Below are positions 24,241-33,466 of a stretch of 64,000 nt of DNA, piece after piece; the first letter of the stretch is position 1; each line of letters opens with the position of its first letter. The notes beneath the pieces were generated by a model, which ran no database searches, was not told where the DNA came from, and saw only the letters and a program-made list of their open reading frames with translations. Made by a program: the position numbers and the translations under genes. Where the stretch lies: contig CAMZCM010000001.1 of assembly GCA_947305005.1 (NCBI GenBank), forward strand, positions 124,001 through 188,000, in the 5' to 3' direction. Source of the DNA: an uncultured Prevotellaceae bacterium. GTDB taxonomy: Bacteria > Bacteroidota > Bacteroidia > Bacteroidales > Bacteroidaceae.

Positions 24241-26115
24241 TTATTTATTGTCTGTGGCTGCCACTACGTGGCGATTGGAGTTGTCGCTGAGGACGGCCAT
24301 GACGATATCTGAGACCATCTGTTTGAGCTCTTCGATGAAGGTCTTAGCGTCGTATTCATGGCGCTCAATCTGACGAAGTTTACGTTCCCAGATACCGGTG
24401 AGTTCTGCACTCTTGAGCAACTCCTCATGGATGAGTCCGATGAGCTCAATGCCTGTGGGGGTGGGGGCGAGGCTCTTGCGGACACGTCGGATATAACCGC
24501 GTTTGAACAGGGTCTCAATGATGGCCGCACGGGTGGAGGGGCGTCCGATACCGTTTTCCTTCAGGGCATCGCGCAACTCGTCGTCTTCAACAAACTTACC
24601 GGCCGTTTCCATGGCTCGCAGCAGCGTGGCTTCGGTGTAGGGCTTGGGGGGTGTTGTCTGCTTTTCTGCGAGATTGGGCTCGTGGGGACCGCTCTCGCCT
24701 TTCTTGAAGGCGGGAAGTGTCCGCTCTTCATCCTGCTGGTGCTCCTCGTCGGAGGCCGTTTCCTCGTTTTTCTTCTTCTCCCATAGCACTCGCCAAGCGG
24801 GGTCGATGATGCGCTTGCCGGATACGCGGAAGGGGATGGCATCGTCGAAGGGACCTACGTGAAGACCTTCTTTGCGAACCTCACCGATGACGGTGGTCTG
24901 CTCAAACTTACAATCCGGATAGAAAACCCCGATGAAACGGCGTGCAATGAGGTCATAGATGCGCTTCTCCATATCAGTCAGCGCCACAGAAACGACAGGG
25001 ACGGGCGTGGGGATAATGGCGTGGTGGTCAGTGACTTTCGAGTTGTCGAACACCTTGGAACTCTTCTGTAGCGGTGTCCCTGTTGCCATCAGTGGCTGGA
25101 TGAAACCCGCGTAGGGTGTCATCGCGGCGAGAATCTGGGGGCATTTGGGATAGACATCGGTGGGCAGGAAAGTGGTATCAACACGCGGATAGGTGGCCAC
25201 TTTCTTCTCGTAGAGGCTCTGGATGAGTTGGAGGGTCTGGTCGGCGGAGTAGCCGAATTTCTTGTTGCACTCCACCTGCAGCGAGGTCAGGTCGAAGAGG
25301 CGGGGGGCGGCTTCCTTGCCGTTTTTCTTCTGCACATCAGTCACCGTGAATGGCAACTCGCGGATGGCGGCCAGTGCCTTTTCGCCCTCTTCCTGTGTCT
25401 TGAAACCTCGGTCGCCCTCTTCCATGACGGCCGTGAACACCGTATCGCGATACTTGGTCGTGAGCACCCAATAGGTCTCAGGCTTGAAGTTATCAATCTC
25501 GTGTTGGCGATTGACGATCAGTGCCAAGGTGGGTGTCTGTACGCGTCCGATACTGAGAATCTGTCGGTTAATGCCGTATTTCAGGGTATAGAGTCGGGTG
25601 GCGTTCATCCCCAATGTCCAGTCGCCGATGGCGCGGCAGAGTCCAGCCTCGTAGAGACTTTGGTACTCGCGCTGGTCTTTCAGTGTCTGGAAACCTTCAC
25701 GGATCGCCTCTTCCGTCAGCGAGGAGATCCACAGACGCTGCACGGGACACTTGGCGCCAGCCTTTTGCATCACCCAGCGCTGGATGAGTTCACCCTCCTG
25801 TCCGGCATCGCCGCAGTTGATGATACCGTCGGCGGCCTGCATGAGTTTCTCAATGACGGCGAACTGTTTCTCTACGCCCTTGTCGTTCTTCAGTTTGATG
25901 CCGAAACGGGACGGAATCATGGGCAGTTGTGACAAGCTCCAGGTCTTCCACAGCGGCGAGTATTCGCCGGGCTCTTTCAGCTCGCAGAGATGACCGAACG
26001 TCCAGGTGACCTGATAACCATTTCCTTCGAGAAAGCCACCTCTGTCGTTCTTGGCGCCCAAAACATTGGCGATATCACGTGCTACAGAGGGCTTCTCGGC
26101 TATACAGACAATCAT
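24241..26115 (-). CDS. topB: DNA topoisomerase III
   Basis: The 624-residue type IA topoisomerase has an N-terminal TOPRIM domain (IAEKPSVARDIA with Glu7; DAGQEGELIQRW with Asp103 and Glu108) and the active-site tyrosine Tyr309 in VATYPRVDTTFLP. IGRVQTPTLALIV and NGIGRPSTRAAIIETL are also family signatures. It relaxes and decatenates DNA through a single-strand break. It is slightly shorter than the E. coli enzyme, with a minimal C-terminal region and no zinc fingers. It is followed by the PorE-like gene with its own promoter. Confidence 0.95.
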   Translation of the reverse strand: MIVCIAEKPSVARDIANVLGAKNDRGGFLEGNGYQVTWTFGHLCELKEPGEYSPLWKTWSLSQLPMIPSRFGIKLKNDKGVEKQFAVIEKLMQAADGIINCGDAGQEGELIQRWVMQKAGAKCPVQRLWISSLTEEAIREGFQTLKDQREYQSLYEAGLCRAIGDWTLGMNATRLYTLKYGINRQILSIGRVQTPTLALIVNRQHEIDNFKPETYWVLTTKYRDTVFTAVMEEGDRGFKTQEEGEKALAAIRELPFTVTDVQKKNGKEAAPRLFDLTSLQVECNKKFGYSADQTLQLIQSLYEKKVATYPRVDTTFLPTDVYPKCPQILAAMTPYAGFIQPLMATGTPLQKSSKVFDNSKVTDHHAIIPTPVPVVSVALTDMEKRIYDLIARRFIGVFYPDCKFEQTTVIGEVRKEGLHVGPFDDAIPFRVSGKRIIDPAWRVLWEKKKNEETASDEEHQQDEERTLPAFKKGESGPHEPNLAEKQTTPPKPYTEATLLRAMETAGKFVEDDELRDALKENGIGRPSTRAAIIETLFKRGYIRRVRKSLAPTPTGIELIGLIHEELLKSAELTGIWERKLRQIERHEYDAKTFIEELKQMVSDIVMAVLSDNSNRHVVAATDNK

Positions 26116-26153
26116 GTAAAATGATGGATTATAGATGAATGATATGGGATGGA

Positions 26154-26984
26154 TTAGAGCAGCCGAAGACCGTCATCAGCAATGGTGATGAGGCGTCGCT
26201 TGTACAAATCCCCCACGGCTTTTTTGAACACTTTCTTACTCACTCCGAAGACGGCGTAGATTTCCTCGGCAGGACTCTTGTCGCCCAATGGAGTGTGACC
26301 ACCATTGGTCTGCAGGTGCTGCAGCAGGATCTCGCTGAAATCCACGACCGCTTTCTGTCCTTTCTTCTGCAGGGAGAGGTCGATCTTGCCATCGGGACGC
26401 ACCTGCTTGACATAGGCCTTCAGACGGTCGCCGCTATGGAGCTGACGGAAGATCTCATCGTCGAAGAGCAGCCCTCCGAACTTGTTATCTACAATAGCTT
26501 TAAAGCCTAAATCGGTCTTCTGCCAAATGAGGATATCCACCTCATCGCCGCCGTGGTAGGGTGGGAAGTCGGAACTCAGGTAGCGTTCTACCTTCGCGGA
26601 GCCCATGATGCGGTAGGTCTCGGGGTCGATGTGTAGATGAACGAGATAGCTTTTCCCTTTCTTCATTTTCATCTTCTGCTCACGGAAAGGTACGAACAAA
26701 TCCTTCATCAAGCCCCAATCCAAGAAGGCTCCGAAGTTGTTCACCCATGCCACCTGCAGCCAGGCGAAATCGCCCACTTGTGCCTTGGGAGTCTCCGTTG
26801 TGGCCACCAACCGTTCTTCGTTGTCGAGATAGACAAAGACGTCGAGCTCATCGCCAATCTCAAGACCTTCAGGGACATAGCGGTTGGGCAGGAGTATATC
26901 TTCTGGTCCACCGGAGAGATAGACACCGTGGTCGGCACGGCGTACGACTTTCAGGTGGTTCATATTTCCTAATTGTAGTTTCAT
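26154..26984 (-). CDS. CvfB-like S1 RNA-binding protein
   Basis: The 276-residue protein has tandem S1-type OB folds: GVYLSGGPEDILLPNRYVPEG (about 21-41), GDFAWLQVAWVNNFGAFLDWGLMKDLFVPF (about 72-101) and GDRLKAYVKQVRPDGKIDLSLQ (about 181-202). A C-terminal winged-helix-like end follows (KSPAEEIYAVFGVSKKVFKKAVGDLYKRRLI). This is the CvfB/YitL architecture, a family with RNA-binding and regulatory roles in Firmicutes. It sits between topB and the ABC ATPase on the same strand, 9 bases from the latter. Confidence 0.88.
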   Translation of the reverse strand: MKLQLGNMNHLKVVRRADHGVYLSGGPEDILLPNRYVPEGLEIGDELDVFVYLDNEERLVATTETPKAQVGDFAWLQVAWVNNFGAFLDWGLMKDLFVPFREQKMKMKKGKSYLVHLHIDPETYRIMGSAKVERYLSSDFPPYHGGDEVDILIWQKTDLGFKAIVDNKFGGLLFDDEIFRQLHSGDRLKAYVKQVRPDGKIDLSLQKKGQKAVVDFSEILLQHLQTNGGHTPLGDKSPAEEIYAVFGVSKKVFKKAVGDLYKRRLITIADDGLRLL

Positions 26985-26993
26985 TGCGTTGAT

Positions 26994-27674
26994 TTAGTTT
27001 TCCTCAGATACCTCTTTGTTCTCTATCTTGCCGTCGCGCAAATGGATGGTGCGATCGGTAGTGGCCGCGAGCTGTTCGTCGTGGGTCACGATGACGAAGG
27101 TCTGTCCCATCTCGTCGCGCAGACGGAAAAAGAGAGCGTGCAGCTCGGCTTTGTTGGCAGAGTCGAGGCTACCGCTGGGCTCGTCGGCCAGCACCACGGC
27201 AGGCTTGTTCACCAAGGCACGTGCCACAGCCACTCGCTGTTTCTCGCCGCCCGACAGCTCTGCAGGCTTGTGTCCGGCGCGTTCGCTGAGTCCCATGAAT
27301 GTCAGCAGCTCTTCGGCCCGCTGACGTGCCTCCTTGCGGCTACGCCCAGCGATGAGGGCGGGTATCATCACGTTCTCCAGCGCCGTGAACTCCGGCAAGA
27401 GCTGGTGGAACTGGAACACAAATCCTATCTGGCGGTTGCGGAAGCGGGCCAGTGCTTTCTGAGAGAGTTGGCTTACATCGGTTCCGTTGATCACGACGCT
27501 ACCGCTGTCGGCGTTGTCCAGCGTTCCCATGATTTGTAGCAGTGTCGTCTTGCCAGCGCCGCTGGGGCCAACGATGCTGATGACCTCGCCCTGTTGAATG
27601 TCAAGGTCGATGCCCTTCAGCACCTGTAGTGAGCCGAAGCTCTTGGTGATATTTCTGAGTTGAATCATACTCAT
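26994..27674 (-). CDS. ABC transporter ATP-binding protein, LolD/MacB type
   Basis: The 226-residue protein has Walker [10 protein letters not shown] (about 36-44), the Q-loop in [18 protein letters not shown], the signature [16 protein letters not shown] and Walker [10 protein letters not shown]. The sequence after the Q-loop and the DEPSGSLD motif are typical of the LolD/MacB/FtsE group, which drive lipoprotein release or periplasmic efflux. No permease gene is adjacent, so the partner is unknown. It lies 3 bases after the antiporter gene on the same strand. Confidence 0.9.
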   Translation of the reverse strand: MSMIQLRNITKSFGSLQVLKGIDLDIQQGEVISIVGPSGAGKTTLLQIMGTLDNADSGSVVINGTDVSQLSQKALARFRNRQIGFVFQFHQLLPEFTALENVMIPALIAGRSRKEARQRAEELLTFMGLSERAGHKPAELSGGEKQRVAVARALVNKPAVVLADEPSGSLDSANKAELHALFFRLRDEMGQTFVIVTHDEQLAATTDRTIHLRDGKIENKEVSEEN

Positions 27675-27677
27675 AGG

Positions 27678-29771
27678 TTATTGCATTTTGTTCAGCCACT
27701 TCTCGAACAGCATCTGGCGTTGTGTCACACTCTGTCCGTTAGGCGCAAACACCGAGAGGTGTTCCTGCGGGTCACCGTATTGGTCGGGATAGAGCAGGAT
27801 GACACTGGTGTTGGCAAAGTGGTGGGCGATATATGCCGGCAGGGTGTTGAGCCCAGGCGTGTGGGAAATGAATCCCGAACGCGAGGTGACAAGCACCAGC
27901 AGATGATCAGGATTGACTTCCGATGGAAGACGGGTGAGGAGATTGCCGAAGCCGCGTTCCAAAAGTATCTCCATTCGAACAGACGGATGGTGCTCTTGTA
28001 GATATTCCTTGATGTAATGACCTGTGTCACCGCACGTGTGGAAGCGCATCAACTGGCCTGTCTGCTCTCCGATGCGGCACAGGTGTTCTAGCCATTTGTA
28101 GAAACCTACTTCGTACTCGGCCATCGGTGGAACGGCCACGACGATGCGACGTAGCGTTCCAGGTGGCATTTGCATACGAACTGCCAGCACCTCACGGTGG
28201 GTGGTGGCCAGGATGCTCTGCGTGACAAAACCCAACTTGCCTGCGGGTTGTCCGTCTTCGGTTTCGTGAAGACCCAAGATGACCTCACCGGCATCCACTT
28301 CCTTCATCGTGTGGGTGATGGCGCTGGCCACGTTGCTGCTGATACGGCTCATAGTGGACATGGTCACATTGGCGGCTGCCGCTATCTCGCGTGCCTGTTC
28401 CAAGTTACGCTGTCCCTGTGCCCGTACGGAGTCATCGGGGTCATCGTCCATAGAGATAGCGAGACCCATGAAGCTATCGGGAATGCGAGGATTGCGAATC
28501 ATGATGGAGAGCTGTGTCAGGGCATCCACGCTTTGCGGATAGGCATAAGCTGTCAGACACTTTCCGTGGTAGCTGCCACGGTTACGCTCCAGCTCTGTTG
28601 TGCGGAGCGCTAACTTATGAGCAGCCTTACCTGTGGCCAGAGAACTGATGATACAGGAGAAGAGGATCAGGATGACTGTGGCATTCAGTACGTTTTCGTC
28701 CATTAAGTGGATGTCTGGACGAGTACCAATCATCACGATAGCCAGGGCGCCTGCCGCGTGGGAGTTGGTCAGGCCGAACATCATCGTGCGGTCTGCCACA
28801 GGCAGCTTCAGAATCACCTGCTGCAGCCACGCTGCCAGGAACTTGCCCAAGGTGGCAACAACCAGAATGACCACGCAGAAAATCAGGGTGGAGACATCGC
28901 GGACAAGAATACCTATATCAATAATCATGCCTACGCCTACTAGGAACCATGGCACGAAGAGGGCATTGCCCACGAATTCGATGCGGGACATGAGTGGGCC
29001 GCCATGAGGGATAATGCGATTCAGAACCAAACCTGCAAGGAAAGCACCCAACAGTCCTTCCAAACCGACTACATCGGCTAAGCAAGAACAGATGAACAGC
29101 ATCAGCAACACGAAGACAAACTGGGTAACAGCGTCTTCATTGCGGCGCAGGAACCAACGTCCGATTTTGGGGAACGAGTAGGCAACGGCCAGCATATACA
29201 TCACAATACCCACACAAAACTTGCCCCAGTACCACAGGTCGCCTCCACCTTGTTCCTGCTGAACAACAATGGCGAGGATCAACAACGCGGAGAAAGAGGC
29301 GATGGCCGTACCAATCACGGAATACACCACACTGGGATGCTTGCCTAAACCATAGCGTCCAACGATGGGGTAGGAGACTAAGGTATGAGAGGCCAGAATA
29401 CAACTCAGCAACAATGAAGTCTGTGTGCTGAATTGCAACGCCCAACGAGCGACAATGAAACCTAAGACAAAGGGAACGATGAACGTTAATACGCCGAACA
29501 GCATACCGTTGTTTCCATGTCTGCGGAAGCTGCCCATGTCCATCTCCAAGCCCGCCAGGAACATAATATAAAAAATGCCCACCTGTCCGAACAGCTCGAA
29601 AGATGCGTCACGCGCCAGCAGGTGCAAACCGTGCTCACCTAACAATACACCGGCCAGAATCAGGCCGATGATATGTGGCACGTGCAAGCGTCGGAAGATG
29701 ATAGGTGCCAGTAGCAGGACGAGGAGCATCACTAGGAATATCCACGTCGGATTGGTAATGATTGGGCTCAT
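27678..29771 (-). CDS. Cation:proton antiporter (CPA2/KefB-like) with cytoplasmic domain
   Basis: The 697-residue protein has 12-13 transmembrane helices in the first ~390 residues, with [19 protein letters not shown] and [24 protein letters not shown] as Na+/H+ exchanger signatures. A cytoplasmic region of about 300 residues follows, resembling universal-stress-protein modules ([21 protein letters not shown]). It exchanges K+ or Na+ for H+ at the inner membrane. The ATG at 29771 lies only about 3 bases below the predicted transcription start, so the mRNA may be leaderless. Its promoter sits in a perfect inverted repeat shared with asd. Confidence 0.9.
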   Translation of the reverse strand: MSPIITNPTWIFLVMLLVLLLAPIIFRRLHVPHIIGLILAGVLLGEHGLHLLARDASFELFGQVGIFYIMFLAGLEMDMGSFRRHGNNGMLFGVLTFIVPFVLGFIVARWALQFSTQTSLLLSCILASHTLVSYPIVGRYGLGKHPSVVYSVIGTAIASFSALLILAIVVQQEQGGGDLWYWGKFCVGIVMYMLAVAYSFPKIGRWFLRRNEDAVTQFVFVLLMLFICSCLADVVGLEGLLGAFLAGLVLNRIIPHGGPLMSRIEFVGNALFVPWFLVGVGMIIDIGILVRDVSTLIFCVVILVVATLGKFLAAWLQQVILKLPVADRTMMFGLTNSHAAGALAIVMIGTRPDIHLMDENVLNATVILILFSCIISSLATGKAAHKLALRTTELERNRGSYHGKCLTAYAYPQSVDALTQLSIMIRNPRIPDSFMGLAISMDDDPDDSVRAQGQRNLEQAREIAAAANVTMSTMSRISSNVASAITHTMKEVDAGEVILGLHETEDGQPAGKLGFVTQSILATTHREVLAVRMQMPPGTLRRIVVAVPPMAEYEVGFYKWLEHLCRIGEQTGQLMRFHTCGDTGHYIKEYLQEHHPSVRMEILLERGFGNLLTRLPSEVNPDHLLVLVTSRSGFISHTPGLNTLPAYIAHHFANTSVILLYPDQYGDPQEHLSVFAPNGQSVTQRQMLFEKWLNKMQ

Positions 29772-29778
29772 TGCGCTG

Positions 29779-29786
29779 CAAAGATA
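29779..29786 (-). promoter_or_regulatory. -7 element TATCTTTG for the antiporter gene
   Basis: The predicted start is near 29774, three bases before the ATG at 29771. This would make the antiporter mRNA essentially leaderless. Confidence 0.6.
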
Positions 29787-29830
29787 GTGAGTTTTTCATA
29801 AACTTTGCACGTCGTTTGCAAAAAACTCAC

Positions 29831-29838
29831 TATCTTTG
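29831..29838 (+). promoter_or_regulatory. -7 element TATCTTTG for asd
   Basis: The predicted start near 29843 gives a leader of about 33 bases to the asd ATG at 29876. It is the mirror image of the antiporter promoter. Confidence 0.6.
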
Positions 29839-29875
29839 CACCCGAAATAGTAAAATAGAATCGATACAAACAGTT

Positions 29876-30880
29876 ATGAAAGTAGCAATTGTAGGTGCCA
29901 GTGGTGCCGTAGGACAAGAATTCCTCCGTGTGCTCGACGAGCGCAATTTCCCTGTTGATGAGTTAGTACTCTTTGGTAGCCAGCGCAGCGCCGGACGCAA
30001 ATATATATTTCGTGGAAAGGAGTATGAAGTAAAACTGCTCCAACACAACGATGACTTCAAGGGTGTGGATATCGCCTTCACTTCCGCAGGTGGTGGTACA
30101 TCGAAGGAGTTCGCCGAGACGATTACCAAGTTTGGTGCCGTGATGATTGACAACTCCAGCGCCTTCCGCATGGACGCTGATGTGCCTTTGGTAGTACCTG
30201 AGTGTAACGCTGAGGACGCCCTGAACCGTCCGCGTGGCATCATCGCCAACCCCAACTGCACAACCATCATGATGGTTGTCTGCCTGCAGCCGCTGGAGAA
30301 AATCTCTCACATCAAGCGCATCCATATCGCCAGCTACCAGGCGGCCAGCGGTGCCGGCGCGGCAGCAATGGCTGAGTTGGAGCAGCAGTATCGGGCTGTC
30401 CTCGACGGCAAGGAGCCTCCTGTGGAGAAGTTCGCCTATCAGTTGGCTTACAATGTGATTCCGCAGATCGATGTGTTCACAGACAACGGCTACACGAAGG
30501 AGGAGATGAAGATGTTCAACGAGACACGTAAAATCATGCACACCGATGCCGCTTGCTCGGCGATGTGTGTTCGCGTACCTTCTTTAAGAAGTCACTCCGA
30601 AGCTGTGTGGATTGAGACCGAAAAGCCCATCACTCCTGAGCAGGCTCGCGAGGCTTTTGCCAACGCTCCTGGTGTGACCCTCGTGGACGATCCCGCTAAC
30701 AAGAAATATCCGATGCCCCTGTTTACGGCAGGCTTAGACGATGTCTTTGTTGGCCGTATTCGCAAAGATTTGGCTAACGAGAATGGCCTTACCTTCTGGC
30801 TCTGCGGTGACCAGATCAAGAAGGGCGCTGCTCTCAACGCCGTGCAAATCGCTGAATACCTCATCTCTCAACAGAAATAA
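29876..30880 (+). CDS. asd: Aspartate-semialdehyde dehydrogenase
   Basis: The 334-residue protein has the NADP-binding motif [12 protein letters not shown] (6-17) and the catalytic Cys128 in NPNCTT. The active-site region [16 protein letters not shown] and [12 protein letters not shown] with the catalytic His are also present. It reduces aspartyl phosphate to the semialdehyde for lysine, methionine, threonine and cell-wall diaminopimelate synthesis. The ATG at 29876 is chosen because the Rossmann motif follows at once and upstream in-frame codons precede the promoter. The metalloprotease gene starts 5 bases downstream, an unusual partner for an amino-acid biosynthesis gene. Confidence 0.95.
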   Translation: MKVAIVGASGAVGQEFLRVLDERNFPVDELVLFGSQRSAGRKYIFRGKEYEVKLLQHNDDFKGVDIAFTSAGGGTSKEFAETITKFGAVMIDNSSAFRMDADVPLVVPECNAEDALNRPRGIIANPNCTTIMMVVCLQPLEKISHIKRIHIASYQAASGAGAAAMAELEQQYRAVLDGKEPPVEKFAYQLAYNVIPQIDVFTDNGYTKEEMKMFNETRKIMHTDAACSAMCVRVPSLRSHSEAVWIETEKPITPEQAREAFANAPGVTLVDDPANKKYPMPLFTAGLDDVFVGRIRKDLANENGLTFWLCGDQIKKGAALNAVQIAEYLISQQK

Positions 30881-30885
30881 GAATA

Positions 30886-33453
30886 ATGAAATTCAGATGT
30901 AGTCTTTACGGCCGCACTCTGATGCTGGTCGCCATGTTCTCGTTCCCATTGGCCAATTCGGCCAGTGCTGCGGGCTCATGGTTGGGCAAGAAGAAGGGGA
31001 AGACTGAGGTAAAAAAGGAAAACACCAGCGACTATAAAAAGCTGACAGGGCGCGATAGCGTCAGCATGGAAGGCGTGATGAATGTGGTTGAACGAGGCGA
31101 TAGTATTCTCTTTGAGATGCCGGTTAAACTGATGGGTCGCGCTTTTCTTGTACATAATAAACTTTTGAAAGTACCCTCTGAGCTGAACGATGCCAGTGCT
31201 AACAAAGGCGTGAACTATGAAAGCCAGATGGTGAGCTTCGAGTGGGATCGTCAACGTAAGAACGTCCTGATGCGCCAAGTACGCGTCAAACCCGATGTAA
31301 AGGCAGATGCTGTGATGGCGCCATCCGTAGCTGACAATTACATAGATCCTATTCTGGCTACGTTGAAAGTTCAGGCAGTAGCGCCAGATTCATCAACGGT
31401 AGTGGTGAATGTCGGTGATTTGTTGAATGGCAAGAAGAACACGCTGAACGATGTGTTTAATGAACTGAACATAGGTAGTAGCGCAGAGAGTAGCCTTTCA
31501 CGCATCATCAGCGTTAAAGCCTATGAACGTAGCGTGGTGGCTCGTTCAGAGTTGACGACGGTTGTACATGAAGGACGTGAGAAGGTGAACGTTACAGCCG
31601 TAGTGAGCACCAATCTGCTATTGTTGCCAGACGAGCCGATGCAGCGTCGTAAGGAGGATTGGCGCGTTGGCTATTTCTCAGAGTCTGCCGTGCAGTACGA
31701 TGATGAGCAACAGAACGTGGAGCGCACCAATTATATCAGTCGTTGGCGTTTGGTTCCCAAAGACACCGCTGCCTATCTGCGTGGAGAACTGACAGAGCCT
31801 GTCAAACCCATTACGTTCTATATTGACCGTACTACGCCCAAGCACCTGAGACCTTATATTATTCAAGGTATCACTGACTGGAACATCGCTTTCGAGGTGG
31901 CTGGATTCAAGAATGCAGTCCGCGCGCTGGAGCCTGACGACAGTTTGGACATTGAGGGTGACGATCTCAGCTATTCCGTGCTGACCTATGCAGCCTCTGA
32001 ACGTCGCAACGCCATGGGCCCGACGACCATAGATCCTCGTACAGGCGAGATTTTGGAAGCTGATATTATGTGGTGGCACAACGTGCAGTCGCTCATCAGC
32101 GAATGGGCGGTGGTGCAGATGGGTGCTACCAATCCCAGGGTGAGAGCCTTGCAGTTGCCAGAAGACCTGATGGGCAACGCCATTCGCTTTGTGGCCTGTC
32201 ATGAAGTGGGACACTCTTTGGGCTTGCGTCACAACATGATAGCTTCTGCAGCTTATCCCACTGATTCCTTGCGTTCTCCCTCTTTTATGAAACGTGTGGG
32301 CAATACATCAGCCAGCATCATGGATTATTCCCGTTTTAATTATGTGGCACAGCCTGGCGATGGAGTGGGGGAGGTGATGCCGCACATTGGCCCTTACGAT
32401 CTAATGGCGATTAACTGGGGTTATCGCTGGTATCCCGCAGGTACTGATGAAAAGGTGGAGCTGTCGCAGCTACTGAATAGCTACAAGGGTAAGGAATATC
32501 GTTACAGTGAACAACAGGCCATGCGTGAAGCCATAGACCCCAGGGCGCAGTCGGAAGATCTGGGCGACGACCCTGTGAAGTCCTCCAAACTAGGCATTGA
32601 GAACCTGAAAGTGGTGGCTCGCAATTTGGTTGAGTGGACTCGCAATAATGATCAGGAGCAGAGCTATGATGAGGCTTCGCGACTCTACGACGCTGTCATC
32701 TACCAGTGGCATCGTTTTGTCTATCATCCTTTGGCCAACGTGGGTGGTATCTATCTGGAGCGTCCTATGATTAGCGGCTCAGCTGATAATCTCTCGTTGA
32801 AACCCGCTTATATCTACGTTGAGAAAGAGCGCCAACGTGAGTCCGTCCAATTCCTGTTGGACGAGGTGCTGACCTTCCCTGAATGGCTGTTCGGAGAAGA
32901 AAAAGCGAAACAAATCTACGTGCTGAGGAATACCCCTGTGGGGGCACTGGAACAAGAGCCCACGATGTTGTTGAGGAACATACAGAGCTATGTCCTATGG
33001 GACTTGCTCTGCAATGAGCGTCTGATCAGGATGTACCAGAACGAATGGGTGAACGGCGACAAGGCTTTCTCGGCAGTGGATATGTTGCAGATGCTGCACA
33101 ACCACATTTTCCGTAAGACCATCAGCGGACAAAAGCTGAATGTCATGGAGCGCTACTTGCAGAAGAATTTCGTGGATGCGCTCATCACAGCAGCCGCTGA
33201 GAATGAAGGGGTAAAACTCAACAAAAATAATGTGTCTGAAGATACGGAACTGAACAGCAGTCGTAGCCGCATCGTCACCATGACAACTACGCAGATCAAC
33301 CGTACCAGTGATGCCATCAGCGTGAAACGTGGTGAACTGATTCGCATCCTGAATTTGCTTAAGAGTCGTCGGACATCGGGTGACCTAAGCACCCAGATGC
33401 ACTACGACGATGTGATATTGAGGATACAGACAGCCTTAGGATTGCAGAAATAA
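30886..33453 (+). CDS. Secreted zinc-dependent metalloprotease (DUF5117/DUF4953 type)
   Basis: The 855-residue protein has a signal peptide (to about residue 29). It then has a DUF5118/DUF5117-like region (about 45-300, GDSILFEMPVKLMGRAFLVHN) and a metzincin-type catalytic domain with CHEVGHSLGLRHN: His439, Glu440, His443 and His449. SASIMDYSRFNYVAQPGDG supplies the Met-turn. A helical C-terminal region follows. Family members are secreted or periplasmic Bacteroidetes proteases whose substrates are unknown. It lies 13 bases before the SusC gene, which suggests it makes peptides for that transporter. Confidence 0.9.
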   Translation: MKFRCSLYGRTLMLVAMFSFPLANSASAAGSWLGKKKGKTEVKKENTSDYKKLTGRDSVSMEGVMNVVERGDSILFEMPVKLMGRAFLVHNKLLKVPSELNDASANKGVNYESQMVSFEWDRQRKNVLMRQVRVKPDVKADAVMAPSVADNYIDPILATLKVQAVAPDSSTVVVNVGDLLNGKKNTLNDVFNELNIGSSAESSLSRIISVKAYERSVVARSELTTVVHEGREKVNVTAVVSTNLLLLPDEPMQRRKEDWRVGYFSESAVQYDDEQQNVERTNYISRWRLVPKDTAAYLRGELTEPVKPITFYIDRTTPKHLRPYIIQGITDWNIAFEVAGFKNAVRALEPDDSLDIEGDDLSYSVLTYAASERRNAMGPTTIDPRTGEILEADIMWWHNVQSLISEWAVVQMGATNPRVRALQLPEDLMGNAIRFVACHEVGHSLGLRHNMIASAAYPTDSLRSPSFMKRVGNTSASIMDYSRFNYVAQPGDGVGEVMPHIGPYDLMAINWGYRWYPAGTDEKVELSQLLNSYKGKEYRYSEQQAMREAIDPRAQSEDLGDDPVKSSKLGIENLKVVARNLVEWTRNNDQEQSYDEASRLYDAVIYQWHRFVYHPLANVGGIYLERPMISGSADNLSLKPAYIYVEKERQRESVQFLLDEVLTFPEWLFGEEKAKQIYVLRNTPVGALEQEPTMLLRNIQSYVLWDLLCNERLIRMYQNEWVNGDKAFSAVDMLQMLHNHIFRKTISGQKLNVMERYLQKNFVDALITAAAENEGVKLNKNNVSEDTELNSSRSRIVTMTTTQINRTSDAISVKRGELIRILNLLKSRRTSGDLSTQMHYDDVILRIQTALGLQK

Positions 33454-33466
33454 CGAATCAAATTAC

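Larger units (their letters stand above)
29777..29840. repeat. Perfect 20-bp inverted repeat holding twin divergent promoters
   Basis: The left arm 29777-29796 and the right arm 29821-29840 (aaaaactcactatctttgca) are exact reverse complements with a 24-base spacer. Each arm includes a TATCTTTG -7 element, at 29779-29786 on the minus strand for the antiporter and 29831-29838 on the plus strand for asd, plus the ten bases upstream of it. Confidence 0.85.
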
